Shown: piece after piece, positions 8,481 through 18,649 of the stretch | Layout of the letters: each line of letters begins with the position of its first letter | How positions within the stretch are numbered: the stretch's first letter is position 1 | Assembly (NCBI RefSeq): GCF_000695255.1 | Contig: NZ_JMIB01000021.1 | Span: 215,622-279,621 of the forward strand | Length of the DNA stretch: 64,000 bases | From: Photobacterium galatheae | GTDB taxonomy: Bacteria > Pseudomonadota > Gammaproteobacteria > Enterobacterales > Vibrionaceae | Direction: 5' to 3' | Made by a program: the position numbers and the translations under genes | Notes under the pieces: generated by a model | What the model saw: the letters and a program-made list of their open reading frames with translations, nothing else | What the model was told of the DNA's origin: nothing | Database searches by the model: none

Positions 8481-10574
8481 ATGCTAAACCGGCTACCTCA
8501 ACTGAACCATTTTAAGCGCAGCTATATCAGCATTCCTGCTGCGCTGCTCATGATACTGGCGATGGTCATGTTGCCTTTGCCGCCCATGCTGCTCGACGCG
8601 ATGTTTACGTTCAACATTGTGTTGGCAATTATGGTGCTGCTGGTCAGCACAACGGCAAAGCGACCGCTGGATTTCTCCGTATTCCCGACCATTCTGCTGG
8701 TTGCGACCCTGCTCCGCCTGACACTGAACGTTGCATCGACCCGTGTCGTGCTGCTGGAAGGCCATCAGGGGGGGGATGCCGCCGGTAAGGTCATCCAGGC
8801 CTTCGGTGAAGTGGTCATCGGCGGTAACTATGTCGTCGGTATGGTTGTATTCGTCATTCTGATGATCATCAACTTTGTCGTGATCACCAAAGGTGGTGAG
8901 CGGATTTCCGAAGTGGCCGCTCGCTTTACCCTAGATGCCCTGCCCGGTAAACAAATGGCCATTGATGCCGACCTGAACGCCGGTCTGATCGATCAGGAAC
9001 GCGCCAAACAACGCCGAAAAGACGTCGCCAATGAAGCCGACTTCTACGGCTCAATGGACGGTGCATCCAAGTTTGTCCGTGGTGATGCCATTGCCGGTCT
9101 GCTGATTCTGTTCATCAATATTATTGGTGGTGTCAGCATTGGTGTGTTCGAATTCGACATGACCGCAGCGGAAGCGTTCAAGACTTTTGCCCTGCTGACC
9201 ATTGGTGACGGTCTGGTTGCTCAGATCCCTTCCCTGTTGCTGGCCACTTCTGCTGCGATTATTGTCACCCGCATCAATGACAGTGATGATGACATGGCAG
9301 AGGCCATGCGAAACCAGCTGTTAGCAACCCCGGCAACCCTGTTTATCGCAGCCGCAATTATGGCGATTGTCGGCAGCGTACCGGGCATGCCACATCTGGC
9401 ATTTTACGCATTCGCCGCAGTCCTGGCCTATGCCGGATGGCGACAAGCGAAAACACCACAGCATGATACGCAGCTTGAGCAGGTTGAACAGCTCAGTCAC
9501 GCAATGCGCCGTGAAAGTGAGCAGACACTCGCCTGGGAAGACATTCCGCATGTACACAGTCTGTCACTGCAACTGGGTTTCCGTCTGGTTCATCTGGTAA
9601 ATAAAGATCAGGGTGCCCCGCTCACCCAACGCATTCGTGGCATTCGGAAAACTCTGTCTGAACAGGTTGGCTACCTGCTGCCGGAAATCAGTATTCAGGA
9701 CAACCTCAGCCTGCGTCCGAATCAGTACACCATTGCGGTGCACGGTGAGATCATCGAGCAGGGTGAAATCGAACCGGATCGTCTGATGGCCATTGCTGTG
9801 GGCGAAACCTACGGTGAGATTGATGGGATTCTGGGCACTGACCCGGCTTACCAGCTGCCAGCGGTCTGGATTGAACCCAGCGATAAAGCGAAAGCCCTGA
9901 ACATGGGATATCAGGTGATTGATGATGCCACGGTGATTGCAACGCACCTGAGCAAAATCATGAAGAATAACCTGGCCGATCTGTTTACGCATGACGATGT
10001 CGAAAGCATGATGCAGCGCCTGTCGGCACAAGCGCCAAAACTGGCTGAGGCATTAGGCAATGCCATTACGCCCGCGCAGCAATTGAAAGTCTTCCGTCAG
10101 TTGTTGCAAGATCAAGTCCCGGTGAAAGATATCCGCACCATTGCCAATACCATGCTGGATAGCGTTGAAAACACCAAAGACCCAATCCTGCTTGCAGCCG
10201 ATGTCCGTTGCAGCCTGCGCCGTACACTGGTGAACCTGATTAACGGGGATCGGAAAGATCTCAACGTCTACACATTGGCAGATGATCTCGAACAAATTCT
10301 GCTGCAATCGCTACAGCAGGCACAGGCGAACGGTCAGGTCGCGCTGGACAGCTTCCCGGTCGAGCCAAATATTCTTCAGCAATTCCAGCAGAATCTGCCG
10401 CTGGTGAAACAACAGCTGAAACAACAGAATATGCCACCCGTTTTACTGGTCATGCCACAACTTCGACCACTTCTGTCACGTTATGCGCGTACATTTGCGC
10501 AAGGTCTGGCGGTCTTGTCTTATAATGAGATCCCAGAGCACAAGCAAATCAACGTGGTAGGAAACCTTGGCTAA
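8481..10574 (+). CDS. flhA: Lateral flagellar export ring protein FlhA
   Basis: FlhA forms the nonameric ring that docks chaperone-substrate complexes and uses proton flow for export. 697 residues, normal length: eight membrane helices in the first half, the FHIPEP-family loop LLRLTLNVASTRVVLLEGHQG near residues 75-95, and the cytoplasmic FlhA-C domain. GGAGAGAG stands before ATG 8481. The last eight bases overlap the following gene, which starts with TTG. Confidence 0.97.
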   Translation: MLNRLPQLNHFKRSYISIPAALLMILAMVMLPLPPMLLDAMFTFNIVLAIMVLLVSTTAKRPLDFSVFPTILLVATLLRLTLNVASTRVVLLEGHQGGDAAGKVIQAFGEVVIGGNYVVGMVVFVILMIINFVVITKGGERISEVAARFTLDALPGKQMAIDADLNAGLIDQERAKQRRKDVANEADFYGSMDGASKFVRGDAIAGLLILFINIIGGVSIGVFEFDMTAAEAFKTFALLTIGDGLVAQIPSLLLATSAAIIVTRINDSDDDMAEAMRNQLLATPATLFIAAAIMAIVGSVPGMPHLAFYAFAAVLAYAGWRQAKTPQHDTQLEQVEQLSHAMRRESEQTLAWEDIPHVHSLSLQLGFRLVHLVNKDQGAPLTQRIRGIRKTLSEQVGYLLPEISIQDNLSLRPNQYTIAVHGEIIEQGEIEPDRLMAIAVGETYGEIDGILGTDPAYQLPAVWIEPSDKAKALNMGYQVIDDATVIATHLSKIMKNNLADLFTHDDVESMMQRLSAQAPKLAEALGNAITPAQQLKVFRQLLQDQVPVKDIRTIANTMLDSVENTKDPILLAADVRCSLRRTLVNLINGDRKDLNVYTLADDLEQILLQSLQQAQANGQVALDSFPVEPNILQQFQQNLPLVKQQLKQQNMPPVLLVMPQLRPLLSRYARTFAQGLAVLSYNEIPEHKQINVVGNLG

Positions 10575-11376
10575 GCTGTTTACCGACACCGCCCTTGGCG
10601 AACATACGAGAGGGCTGCTGATTCAGGCAGCCCGGACACCGGATGATTTCATTCTGTTAGAGGCCATGCAGCATAATGATATTCGTCATGCCTGCCAGCC
10701 CATCCGGCATACCGAATCCAATGAGGTGACCTTCCAGCACCTCACCCTGCGTTTCGGCAGCAACAATGAGCAAAGCGTTTATCGTTTTGACCTGTCAGAT
10801 GAAATGCGTTACGCCCTTGACTTGTTTGGCCTGCTTCTGGCGATCAAACATATCAAATTCCAGCAGGAAACCATTATCCCGAGTCTGATAAATCCCTTAG
10901 TTGTGCCTTTGCAGGCGGAGACCCTGCTGAACTGGGAGCCCGGTCATCAGTTTCTCACGGCGTTGTATGAGCACCATGGGAAGGCTATGCGAGATATCGT
11001 GCCCTGTATTCAGCTCTTTCAACCCCATTTAGACCCAGAGCAGCTCAGTGCCTTGCTCCGTTGGCTGCATGATGCCAGTCTGGCCGTCTGGGTTGATCTG
11101 CGATTACCCACCCCCTATTTGCCTTTGCTGGATAAAACGCCACCGGCTGCGATTAAAATGGCTCAGATGAGTGAAGACACCAGCTTTAAGCAAGGGCTGT
11201 TACCTGTGATTCGCTTCCTCCGGCAAAACGACATCGACTTTGTGGCCGGCCGTGTTGCCACGCAGCATGACCTGATCCGATTTAGAAGATTAGGTGCCGG
11301 ATATTATTTTGGCTATATCAGCGATATTCCGACGTCCTTTTCGGCACCCAGAAAACTAAAACTCGTTCAGTCATGA
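10567..11376 (+). CDS. Degenerate EAL-domain protein co-translated with flhA
   Basis: 269 residues. The C-terminal half (about 115-265) aligns by eye with EAL phosphodiesterases: an ALLRWLHDASLAVWVDLRL stretch where IALDDFGTG would stand, AAIKMAQ for YIKID, FVAGRVATQHDLIRFRRLG for VAEGVETEEQL..LRELG, and a final YYFGYISDIP for the QGYLFSRP end. The metal-binding and catalytic acidic residues are mostly replaced (the GVE glutamate, second D of DD and E of EAL), so it probably does not cleave c-di-GMP. It starts with TTG inside the end of flhA behind AGGA and is followed by a strong terminator. Degenerate EAL proteins such as YdiV act as flagellar regulators by protein binding; a similar role here is inference. 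Confidence 0.72.
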   Translation: MAKLFTDTALGEHTRGLLIQAARTPDDFILLEAMQHNDIRHACQPIRHTESNEVTFQHLTLRFGSNNEQSVYRFDLSDEMRYALDLFGLLLAIKHIKFQQETIIPSLINPLVVPLQAETLLNWEPGHQFLTALYEHHGKAMRDIVPCIQLFQPHLDPEQLSALLRWLHDASLAVWVDLRLPTPYLPLLDKTPPAAIKMAQMSEDTSFKQGLLPVIRFLRQNDIDFVAGRVATQHDLIRFRRLGAGYYFGYISDIPTSFSAPRKLKLVQS

Positions 11377-11380
11377 TGAC

Positions 11381-11429
11381 AGATAAATAAAAAACGCCAG
11401 CCACACCCGCTGGCGTTTTTTATTTATCT
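11381..11429 (+). terminator. Rho-independent terminator closing the fliM-flhA operon
   Basis: A perfect inverted repeat with 20-bp arms (11381-11400 and 11410-11429) and a 9-base loop. The inner GC-rich part CGCCAG/CTGGCG is followed by TTTTTTATTTATCT. The A/T-rich outer arms make it work on both strands. Confidence 0.9.
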
Positions 11430-11848
11430 CAGCAACCACCGCGACAATATCGTGTCATTTTGATGAAACCCACGGTTCCATCGAACAAATCTGCCTCACC
11501 GATCAGAGTCAAATACGGATTAATCCATCCTCAATCAAATCATTTTTGAATCTCACTTCAAGCCAGCTTCCCTGATTCAGGTCATTTTATTATTTTTTTC
11601 ACCATTCATTTTAGAACTTTAGAATACAATCAAACAATTGTTTTTTAAGGGTTTTCGTCGATTTAAACATCAATAAAGACATCCGACCAATGTGAAAAAA
11701 TCAATTTTTTTTACTTTCCTGATTAATCTTCTCAGAGCCTCTTCCGCCTCATATTAGCGAGTAGGAATGACGGCCACACGGAACAACATACGACATTGTG
11801 TGGCGTTAAAAAAACCAATATGAAGATGTAAAACTAAGGAGAATTTTC
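11430..11848 (+). promoter_or_regulatory. Upstream region of lafA, with hairpin in the probable leader
   Basis: About 420 AT-rich bases before the flagellin gene. It must hold the lafA promoter, expected to be LafS (sigma-28) dependent, but I could not find a convincing TAAA-N15-GCCGATAA match. A 7-bp inverted repeat GCCACAC (11773-11779) / GTGTGGC (11798-11804) lies 45-76 bases before the start codon, probably in the untranslated leader. AAGGAGAA precedes ATG 11849. Confidence 0.5.
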
Positions 11849-12721
11849 ATGGCTCTATCAATGCACACCAACTACGCATCTCTGGTAACGCAAAACACTC
11901 TGAACGGCACAGGTAACATGCTGAACAAAGCCATGGAGCGTCTGGCGACTGGCTACCGCATCAACTCTGCTGCTGACGATGCAGCTGGTCTGCAAATCTC
12001 TAGCCGCCTGGAAGCACAAACGCGTGGCATGTCAGTTGCAATGCGCAACTCACAAGACGGCATCTCTATGATGCAAACTGCTGAAGGTGCACTGGACGAA
12101 GCAACCAACATCCTTTACCGCATGAACGACCTGGCCACTCAGGCTGCGAACGGTACAAACTCTGTCAACGACCAGCAAGCACTGCAAGCTGAATTCGCTG
12201 AACTGACCAGCGAGCTGGGCAGCGTGATGGCAAACACCAAATATGCAGGCGAAACTCTGTTTGGCACAGGTGGTGTGAAAGGCGGCGGTATCACTCTGCA
12301 AATTGGTGGCTCAACTGCAGAAACACTGAGCTTCTCAGGTATTGATGCCAAAGTTCAGAACGTTGTTAGCGCACTGGCTGCTAGCGGTACAATTGCATCA
12401 CTGACTGGCTTTGGTGGCGCAACTGGTACAACTAACCAAACAGCAGCCCAAACGGCAATGACAACCATCACAGCAACTCTGGACACTATCGGTGGCGCAC
12501 GTGCTGCACTGGGTGCGAACATCAACCGTCTGGAACACACCATCACTAACCTGGGCAACATGGTTGAGAACACCACTGCTGCGAAAGGCCGTATCACTGA
12601 TACCGACTTCGCTGTAGAAACTTCAAACATGACGAAGAACCAGATGCTGATGCAAGCCGGTACTAACGTACTGTCTCAAACGAACCAGCTGTCTGGCATG
12701 GCAATGTCTCTGCTGCGCTAA
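11849..12721 (+). CDS. lafA: Lateral flagellin LafA
   Basis: Structural subunit of the lateral filament. 290 residues with conserved flagellin ends: N-terminal [19 protein letters not shown] and [21 protein letters not shown]-terminal [18 protein letters not shown] and a final AMSLLR. The middle variable domain is short and rich in Ser, Thr and Gly, which could accept sugars from the Maf protein encoded 13 kb downstream (inference). Monocistronic: its own terminator follows, and the aminopeptidase gene behind it is unrelated. Codon choice looks biased, fitting high expression. Confidence 0.97.
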   Translation: MALSMHTNYASLVTQNTLNGTGNMLNKAMERLATGYRINSAADDAAGLQISSRLEAQTRGMSVAMRNSQDGISMMQTAEGALDEATNILYRMNDLATQAANGTNSVNDQQALQAEFAELTSELGSVMANTKYAGETLFGTGGVKGGGITLQIGGSTAETLSFSGIDAKVQNVVSALAASGTIASLTGFGGATGTTNQTAAQTAMTTITATLDTIGGARAALGANINRLEHTITNLGNMVENTTAAKGRITDTDFAVETSNMTKNQMLMQAGTNVLSQTNQLSGMAMSLLR

Positions 12722-12766
12722 TCCCCGGATTAGACTCAGAAACAACGACCAAAGTCACTCAAATAT

Positions 12767-12795
12767 TAAAAGCCCCGATTTCGGGGCTTTTTTTC
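12767..12795 (+). terminator. Terminator after lafA
   Basis: Stem AAAAGCCCCGA / TCGGGGCTTTT with a short loop followed by seven or more T residues, 46 bases after the lafA stop. The gap from here to 13064 is AT-rich and holds nothing else I recognise apart from the upstream region of the aminopeptidase gene. Confidence 0.93.
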
Positions 12796-13052
12796 GTTAT
12801 AGCTCGCAAAAACAGAAGTTCACTGATCATTTCCTCCCGTATTGCTTTCCACCTTAATTAATCATTTTAGCTATAGATAACTCTGAAAATTCAAGATTCA
12901 GCAGTTTTAAGTGGCGAAAAAACAGACACCGCAAATTAATTATCACCCTATTGACAACTTTGTGACAACTTATCATTACGCATTGAATACAAAGAAGAAT
13001 TTCGCTTTTCTCTGGAACTGACTTAAGTTTTGTTGGTTTAACAAAAAAATAA

Positions 13053-14600
<1,548 letters not shown>

Positions 14601-14655
14601 CCCTGTCCAAAAGACAGGCCTGTACCCAATTGGCCTGTCATTCGTTCTCTATCAC

Positions 14656-14690
14656 ACCGGAAACCTGCAGGTTTCCGGTTTTCTTTTTTT
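14656..14690 (+). terminator. Terminator after the aminopeptidase gene
   Basis: A perfect 24-base palindrome (ACCGGAAACCTG at 14656-14667 and its complement 14668-14679) followed by TTCTTTTTTT. A second, imperfect hairpin with GACAGGCC / GGCCTGTC lies just before it at about 14613-14640. Confidence 0.88.
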
Positions 14691-14754
14691 ATCTGCATCA
14701 AAGCCTACCACTTCCATTACATCTTAATGCCTTCAGCCAATATGCCGCCCTCAT

Positions 14755-14935
14755 TTGTTGGGATGTTACATAGTCGATACAAAATTCTATGTCATCGGTC
14801 CTACGGGAATATCTATCGATTCCAGCTGATACGGAATGGCTTTCCGCACTGGAAGCGGACTTCATAAGCCGGAAGGTCCAGCGGAAACCCGATCGGAAAT
14901 CTTGCTTCCGCCAATCGGAGTCTGAACAGATAAAT
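14755..14935. promoter_or_regulatory. Cluster of inverted repeats upstream of the lafB promoter; candidate activator sites
   Basis: Non-coding and rich in short palindromes unlike the AT-rich surroundings: CGGAA-N5-TTCCG (14832-14846), GCGGAA (14881-14886) paired with TTCCGC (14906-14911), and CCGATCGG (14889-14896). It lies 50-150 bases upstream of the -24 element of lafB, the usual distance for binding sites of sigma-54 activators. That LafK binds here is inference; an RNA element is an alternative. Confidence 0.4.
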
Positions 14936-14962
14936 CCTATTAAATTTAGTAATTTACCTTAA

Positions 14963-14978
14963 TGGCACACTATTTGCT
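14963..14978 (+). promoter_or_regulatory. Sigma-54 (-24/-12) promoter of lafB
   Basis: TGGCACACTATTTGCT has GG and GC separated by exactly ten bases and matches the sigma-54 consensus TGGCAC-N5-TTGCW closely. The transcript would begin near 14989, leaving about 20 bases of leader with AAAGGAG before ATG 15008. LafK is the obvious activator. Confidence 0.85.
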
Positions 14979-15007
14979 TTAGTAGCAATAAATAAAGGAG
15001 TTTTCCC

Positions 15008-16348
15008 ATGAGTTCCATTGATCCGATCAGTATGGCGCAACAGCTTGCCACTTATGAGGTACAACCATTCCAGAATCGTTATCAGACTCAGTCTGATAAA
15101 TATCAGAGTCAGATTTCTGCCTACGGCAAAATCGAATCAGCTCTGCGTGCGTTCCGTACTGCCGTGGAAGACATGAATGGCCTGAATGACAGCGTTGTTA
15201 AAAACAACGCAACCTTCTCTCAGGAAGGCAACCTGAGTGCCAGTGTGGACGGGAATGCACTGGCAGGTGAATATCAGGTCTTTGTTGAGCAAGTTGCAAC
15301 AGCACACCAAATGAGTGTTGATCTGGGTGCTGGCACAACGTCATCAACACCGGTTCCGGCAACAGGCACCATGATGATTACCATGGATGGCAAAACCCTG
15401 AACCTGGATCTGTCCACTGTAGATACCGACAGCGACGGCACAGCAACCGTTCAGGAGCTTGTTAATGCCATCAATAATGATGAAAACAATCCGGGTGTAA
15501 ACGCCACCCTGGTCCGTGCCAATGGTGAAACGCACTTCATGCTGTCCGGCAAGGAAACTGGTTCTGCCAATGCTATCTCTGTCAGTGCAAGCGGGACTGG
15601 TGATGCCACCTTTGAAAATGCCTTTGCAAGCGCCAGTGACATCACCACACCTCAGGATGCCGTGATCTGGCTGGGGGCTGAAGGAACAGGCCTGAAACTG
15701 ACCAACAGCTCCAATACCTTTGAAGGGGTGATTGATGGAGTCGATCTGACCGTCACTAAAGCGCAGAAAAGCGGCGATCAACCGGTAGGCATGTCTGTAG
15801 GCGCAGATAAAGAAGCGACCAAAGAGCAACTGAACAAGCTGGTTGAAAGCTACAACGCCCTGATGTCTGAAATCGACAAGTACACCAAAACCGGTTCAGA
15901 AGATGAAAAACGCGGCGTTCTGGCCGGTGACGGTACACTCCGTTCACTGGAAAACCAAATCAGCAGCATTTTCCGTCAGAACTACAACAGCCAGAGCCTG
16001 TATTCCGTGGGTGTCAGCATCGACCGAAACGGCAAACTGGCCATTGATAACGAGAAATTCGAAGCCGCGCAAGCCAAAGACCCGGCAGCGCTCGGCGAAA
16101 TGTTTAACGGCACAGATCAGCTGTTCGACTCTCTTGAAGCAACCGTCAAACCTTACCTGTCATTCTCTGATGGGGTCTTCAAGAGCCGTAAGGACAGCCT
16201 GCAGCAAAACATCAGCCGGATCGACGACAAGTTGTCGGGCCTGGAGCGTAAATATCAGATGTCTTATGACCGTTATCTTGCGCAATTCACCCAGATGAAC
16301 CAGTTGATGACACAAATGAACCAAACAAGCGGATTATTCGCGATTTAA
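15008..16348 (+). CDS. lafB: Lateral flagellar filament cap protein LafB (FliD)
   Basis: The cap at the filament tip that promotes flagellin assembly. 446 residues with FliD_N at the start (SSIDPISMAQQLATYEVQPFQNRY) and FliD_C from about residue 215 (LVESYNALMSEIDKYTK, RGVLAGDGTLRSLENQI). C-terminal heptad-like region with GLERKYQMSYDRYLAQFTQMNQLMTQMNQTSG is typical. First gene of the late lateral operon; lafC follows after 11 bases. Confidence 0.94.
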   Translation: MSSIDPISMAQQLATYEVQPFQNRYQTQSDKYQSQISAYGKIESALRAFRTAVEDMNGLNDSVVKNNATFSQEGNLSASVDGNALAGEYQVFVEQVATAHQMSVDLGAGTTSSTPVPATGTMMITMDGKTLNLDLSTVDTDSDGTATVQELVNAINNDENNPGVNATLVRANGETHFMLSGKETGSANAISVSASGTGDATFENAFASASDITTPQDAVIWLGAEGTGLKLTNSSNTFEGVIDGVDLTVTKAQKSGDQPVGMSVGADKEATKEQLNKLVESYNALMSEIDKYTKTGSEDEKRGVLAGDGTLRSLENQISSIFRQNYNSQSLYSVGVSIDRNGKLAIDNEKFEAAQAKDPAALGEMFNGTDQLFDSLEATVKPYLSFSDGVFKSRKDSLQQNISRIDDKLSGLERKYQMSYDRYLAQFTQMNQLMTQMNQTSGLFAI

Positions 16349-16359
16349 AGGAGCTACCC

Positions 16360-16749
16360 ATGCTAATGCAAAACTCGGGCTTTGATTCTTATCAAAGCGT
16401 TGATCTGGATGCCCAGGCCGCATCGGCAAACCCGCATCAGCTTGTCCTGATGCTGATCGATGGCCTGTTGGATGAACTCATCCGGGTCAAAGGTCACATC
16501 GAATCCAAACGTTTGGAAGCCAAAAGTAAAGGAATCAGTAAGTGCATGAACATTCTGATTGGCCTGGACAGTGCGTTGGATATCGAAGCAGGTGACGAAC
16601 TTGCTGCCAACCTGCATGACCTTTACGAGTTTTGCATTGCTGAGCTTTTCAAGGCGAGCTCTGAGAACAAAGCCGAGCATCTCGACTCCGTTGAGAAAGT
16701 CATGAAGAACATTCGTGAAGGCTGGGAAGGATTCGGACAGCATGCCTAA
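16360..16749 (+). CDS. lafC: Lateral flagellin chaperone LafC (FliS)
   Basis: FliS-type chaperone that keeps flagellin unfolded for export. 129 residues, almost all helical, with the FliS N-terminal pattern YQSVDLDAQAASANPHQLVLMLIDGLLDEL and KCMNILIGLDSALD. The stop overlaps the lafD start by eight bases. Confidence 0.93.
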   Translation: MLMQNSGFDSYQSVDLDAQAASANPHQLVLMLIDGLLDELIRVKGHIESKRLEAKSKGISKCMNILIGLDSALDIEAGDELAANLHDLYEFCIAELFKASSENKAEHLDSVEKVMKNIREGWEGFGQHA

Positions 16750-17047
16750 CATCACGGTCACTCAACTGCACAATCTGAAGCAGAATATCGACCGCGCAGT
16801 TGCCGAGCACGACTGGAACCGTTTGCAACAGCTTGACCAGACACTGCAAAAGGTACTGCTGAGTTTACAGCATGAGTCTTTCAGTCATGAACAGATTCAG
16901 GCATTAAACCACCTGAAAAGCAGTCATCTTGCGGCGATTAGTGCCGTCAAGGAAAACAAAGACAAACTTCAGCAAGACATGAATGCCGTCAGTGAAGGAA
17001 AAGAAGGACTTTTGGCATATCAGATGGCCATGAACATGGAGCTTTAA
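16742..17047 (+). CDS. lafD: Lateral flagellar FliT-like chaperone LafD
   Basis: Small helical protein (101 residues) in the place of lafD, the FliT-like export chaperone of the lateral operon. I placed the start at ATG 16742 (MPNITVTQLHNLKQNIDRAV) because AAGGA precedes it at a good distance; an in-frame reading begins at 16715 but without a ribosome site. Sequence similarity within this family is weak, so the call rests mainly on position between fliS and fliK. Overlaps lafE by one base. Confidence 0.8.
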   Translation: MPNITVTQLHNLKQNIDRAVAEHDWNRLQQLDQTLQKVLLSLQHESFSHEQIQALNHLKSSHLAAISAVKENKDKLQQDMNAVSEGKEGLLAYQMAMNMEL

Positions 17048-18153
17048 TGAATACTATCGTCTCAAATTCCAAACTGGCTCACAGCAACAGTGAAACTGGC
17101 GACATCAACGGCGGTATCGTCAAACCGTCTCAGGATGACAAATCCACCAGTTTCACCGACACGCTGCAGCGTAAAGCGCCACGAGGCAGCCAAAGCAACA
17201 TGGGCACTGAAGGGGCTTTTTCTGCAGACGAGCCTCAAACACTCGCTGAATCAAATGCGCAGACTGAGTCAGGTGACAACACACTGACCCCTGCTGTCGC
17301 AGCGGACATCATCGCGAACTTGCTGGCTCAGGCTGAAAAACAACTGGGAACCGGTTCCGCCCTCTCGGGCAATGCAGCCGCAGAACAAATGGCGATTGGC
17401 GCGACAGGTAAATCGGGAACAGCTTCGGTTCGTGACGCGCATCTGATGCAAACGGCTGCCGCGAACGCTAATGGCGAACGTCAGGGTGTTTCAGGTCAAC
17501 AAGGGGCCACTTCATCCGCTGAGCGTCTCTCAGTTCTGATGCAACAAGCACAGTCCGGCGTTCAGCAGGAAACAACTTTATCAGGTCTGAGCGACAACCG
17601 CTTAGCGAACAGCACGTCTTCCTTACAAGCGCTCGTCACTGGCCTGTCGGCAGATCACGGCGCCAGTCCAACACACTCACAATCCGCTTCAGCACCTGGC
17701 TCACCTGCTGCCACTCAAGTTGAATGGGCCAGTGTCAAACTGCCGCAAGGGCAGCAAAGCAAATGGGGCGAACAAATGATGCAGGTGCTGCAAGACAGAG
17801 TGCAGTTACAGGCCAGCCAGAATCTTCAGGAAGCACGCATTCGACTGGACCCGCCTGACCTGGGCAAACTGGATTTAATCGTTCGTATGGACGGTGACCG
17901 CCTCAGTGTTCAGATTCACGCGAATCAGTCTGCGGTCCGGGATGCGCTGGTTCAGGTATCTGAACGCTTACGTGCCGAACTGCAGGACCAAAATTTTGTT
18001 CATGTTGATGTGAACGTCGGCGATGGCCGTCAGGGACAACAGCAGGAACACACAGAAGAAGACTCACAACCTGTCATCTTTGCTAATCAACACACAGATG
18101 ACCACCAGATAACAACAACAGATTCAGGCCATTGGCTGTCAACCAGAGCCTGA
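17047..18153 (+). CDS. lafE: Lateral flagellar hook-length control protein LafE (FliK)
   Basis: FliK measures hook length and triggers the FlhB switch. 368 residues: a long low-complexity Gln/Ser/Ala-rich N-terminal part and a conserved C-terminal domain near 235-330 with ARIRLDPPDLGKLDLIVRMDGDRLSVQIHA, the flagellar hook-length control signature. Start overlaps the lafD stop (TAATG). Confidence 0.93.
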   Translation: MNTIVSNSKLAHSNSETGDINGGIVKPSQDDKSTSFTDTLQRKAPRGSQSNMGTEGAFSADEPQTLAESNAQTESGDNTLTPAVAADIIANLLAQAEKQLGTGSALSGNAAAEQMAIGATGKSGTASVRDAHLMQTAAANANGERQGVSGQQGATSSAERLSVLMQQAQSGVQQETTLSGLSDNRLANSTSSLQALVTGLSADHGASPTHSQSASAPGSPAATQVEWASVKLPQGQQSKWGEQMMQVLQDRVQLQASQNLQEARIRLDPPDLGKLDLIVRMDGDRLSVQIHANQSAVRDALVQVSERLRAELQDQNFVHVDVNVGDGRQGQQQEHTEEDSQPVIFANQHTDDHQITTTDSGHWLSTRA

Positions 18154-18168
18154 TGAGGAGCTATTTTC

Positions 18169-18642
18169 ATGACCCAGCGTAATCTCGTCTTGATCATTAT
18201 CATCATGCTGATCACCAGTGTTCTGGTGGCAGCAGCCAGCGTCGGCGGTACCCTCTGGTACGTCAAAAGTCATCAGGGCGAAAGCGGTACAAACTTTAGT
18301 CTCCCCTTTGGCCAACCTGAGAATTTAGATCCTGTCTTCCATCCGCTGGAAAAACTGGTGCTGTCAGTAAAAGGAGAACGCCAGACTCATTTCATTATGA
18401 TGGAATTGGCCCTGGAAACCCGTCGTCCGGAAGCAATTGAGGGCATTGATAACTACATGCCGGTTATTCAAAACGCCTTGCTGAAATTGTTCAGTGACAA
18501 GACTTACGAACAGTTACAGAACCAGCGCACGATTGATGAGCTACAGAACGAAGTCAAAGGCACGCTAATGAATGCATTTGATAAAACCCGTTACGCCCAT
18601 ACTATCGACAACGTATTACTGACCAAATATGTGATTCAGTGA
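18169..18642 (+). CDS. lafF: Lateral flagellar FliL-like protein LafF
   Basis: FliL surrounds the stator and supports torque under load, as needed for swarming. 157 residues: a single N-terminal membrane segment (residues 6-29), then a periplasmic domain with LEKLVLSVKGERQTHFIMMELALETR and the family's ending near LLTKYVIQ. GAGGAG precedes ATG 18169. Confidence 0.92.
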   Translation: MTQRNLVLIIIIMLITSVLVAAASVGGTLWYVKSHQGESGTNFSLPFGQPENLDPVFHPLEKLVLSVKGERQTHFIMMELALETRRPEAIEGIDNYMPVIQNALLKLFSDKTYEQLQNQRTIDELQNEVKGTLMNAFDKTRYAHTIDNVLLTKYVIQ

Positions 18643-18649
18643 GGCGCTT

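Noticed and set aside
11640..11848. Sigma-28 promoter for lafA
   Set aside because: Expected from knowledge of the system, but no stretch has both a TAAA -35 and a GCCGATAA-like -10 at 15-base spacing; GCCTCATA near 11745 and GGCGTTAA at 11802 lack the -35 half.
14755..14960. c-di-GMP (GEMM) riboswitch before lafB
   Set aside because: The conserved GEMM core sequences are absent, and the sigma-54 start site would leave only about 20 bases of leader, so this region is not transcribed with lafB.
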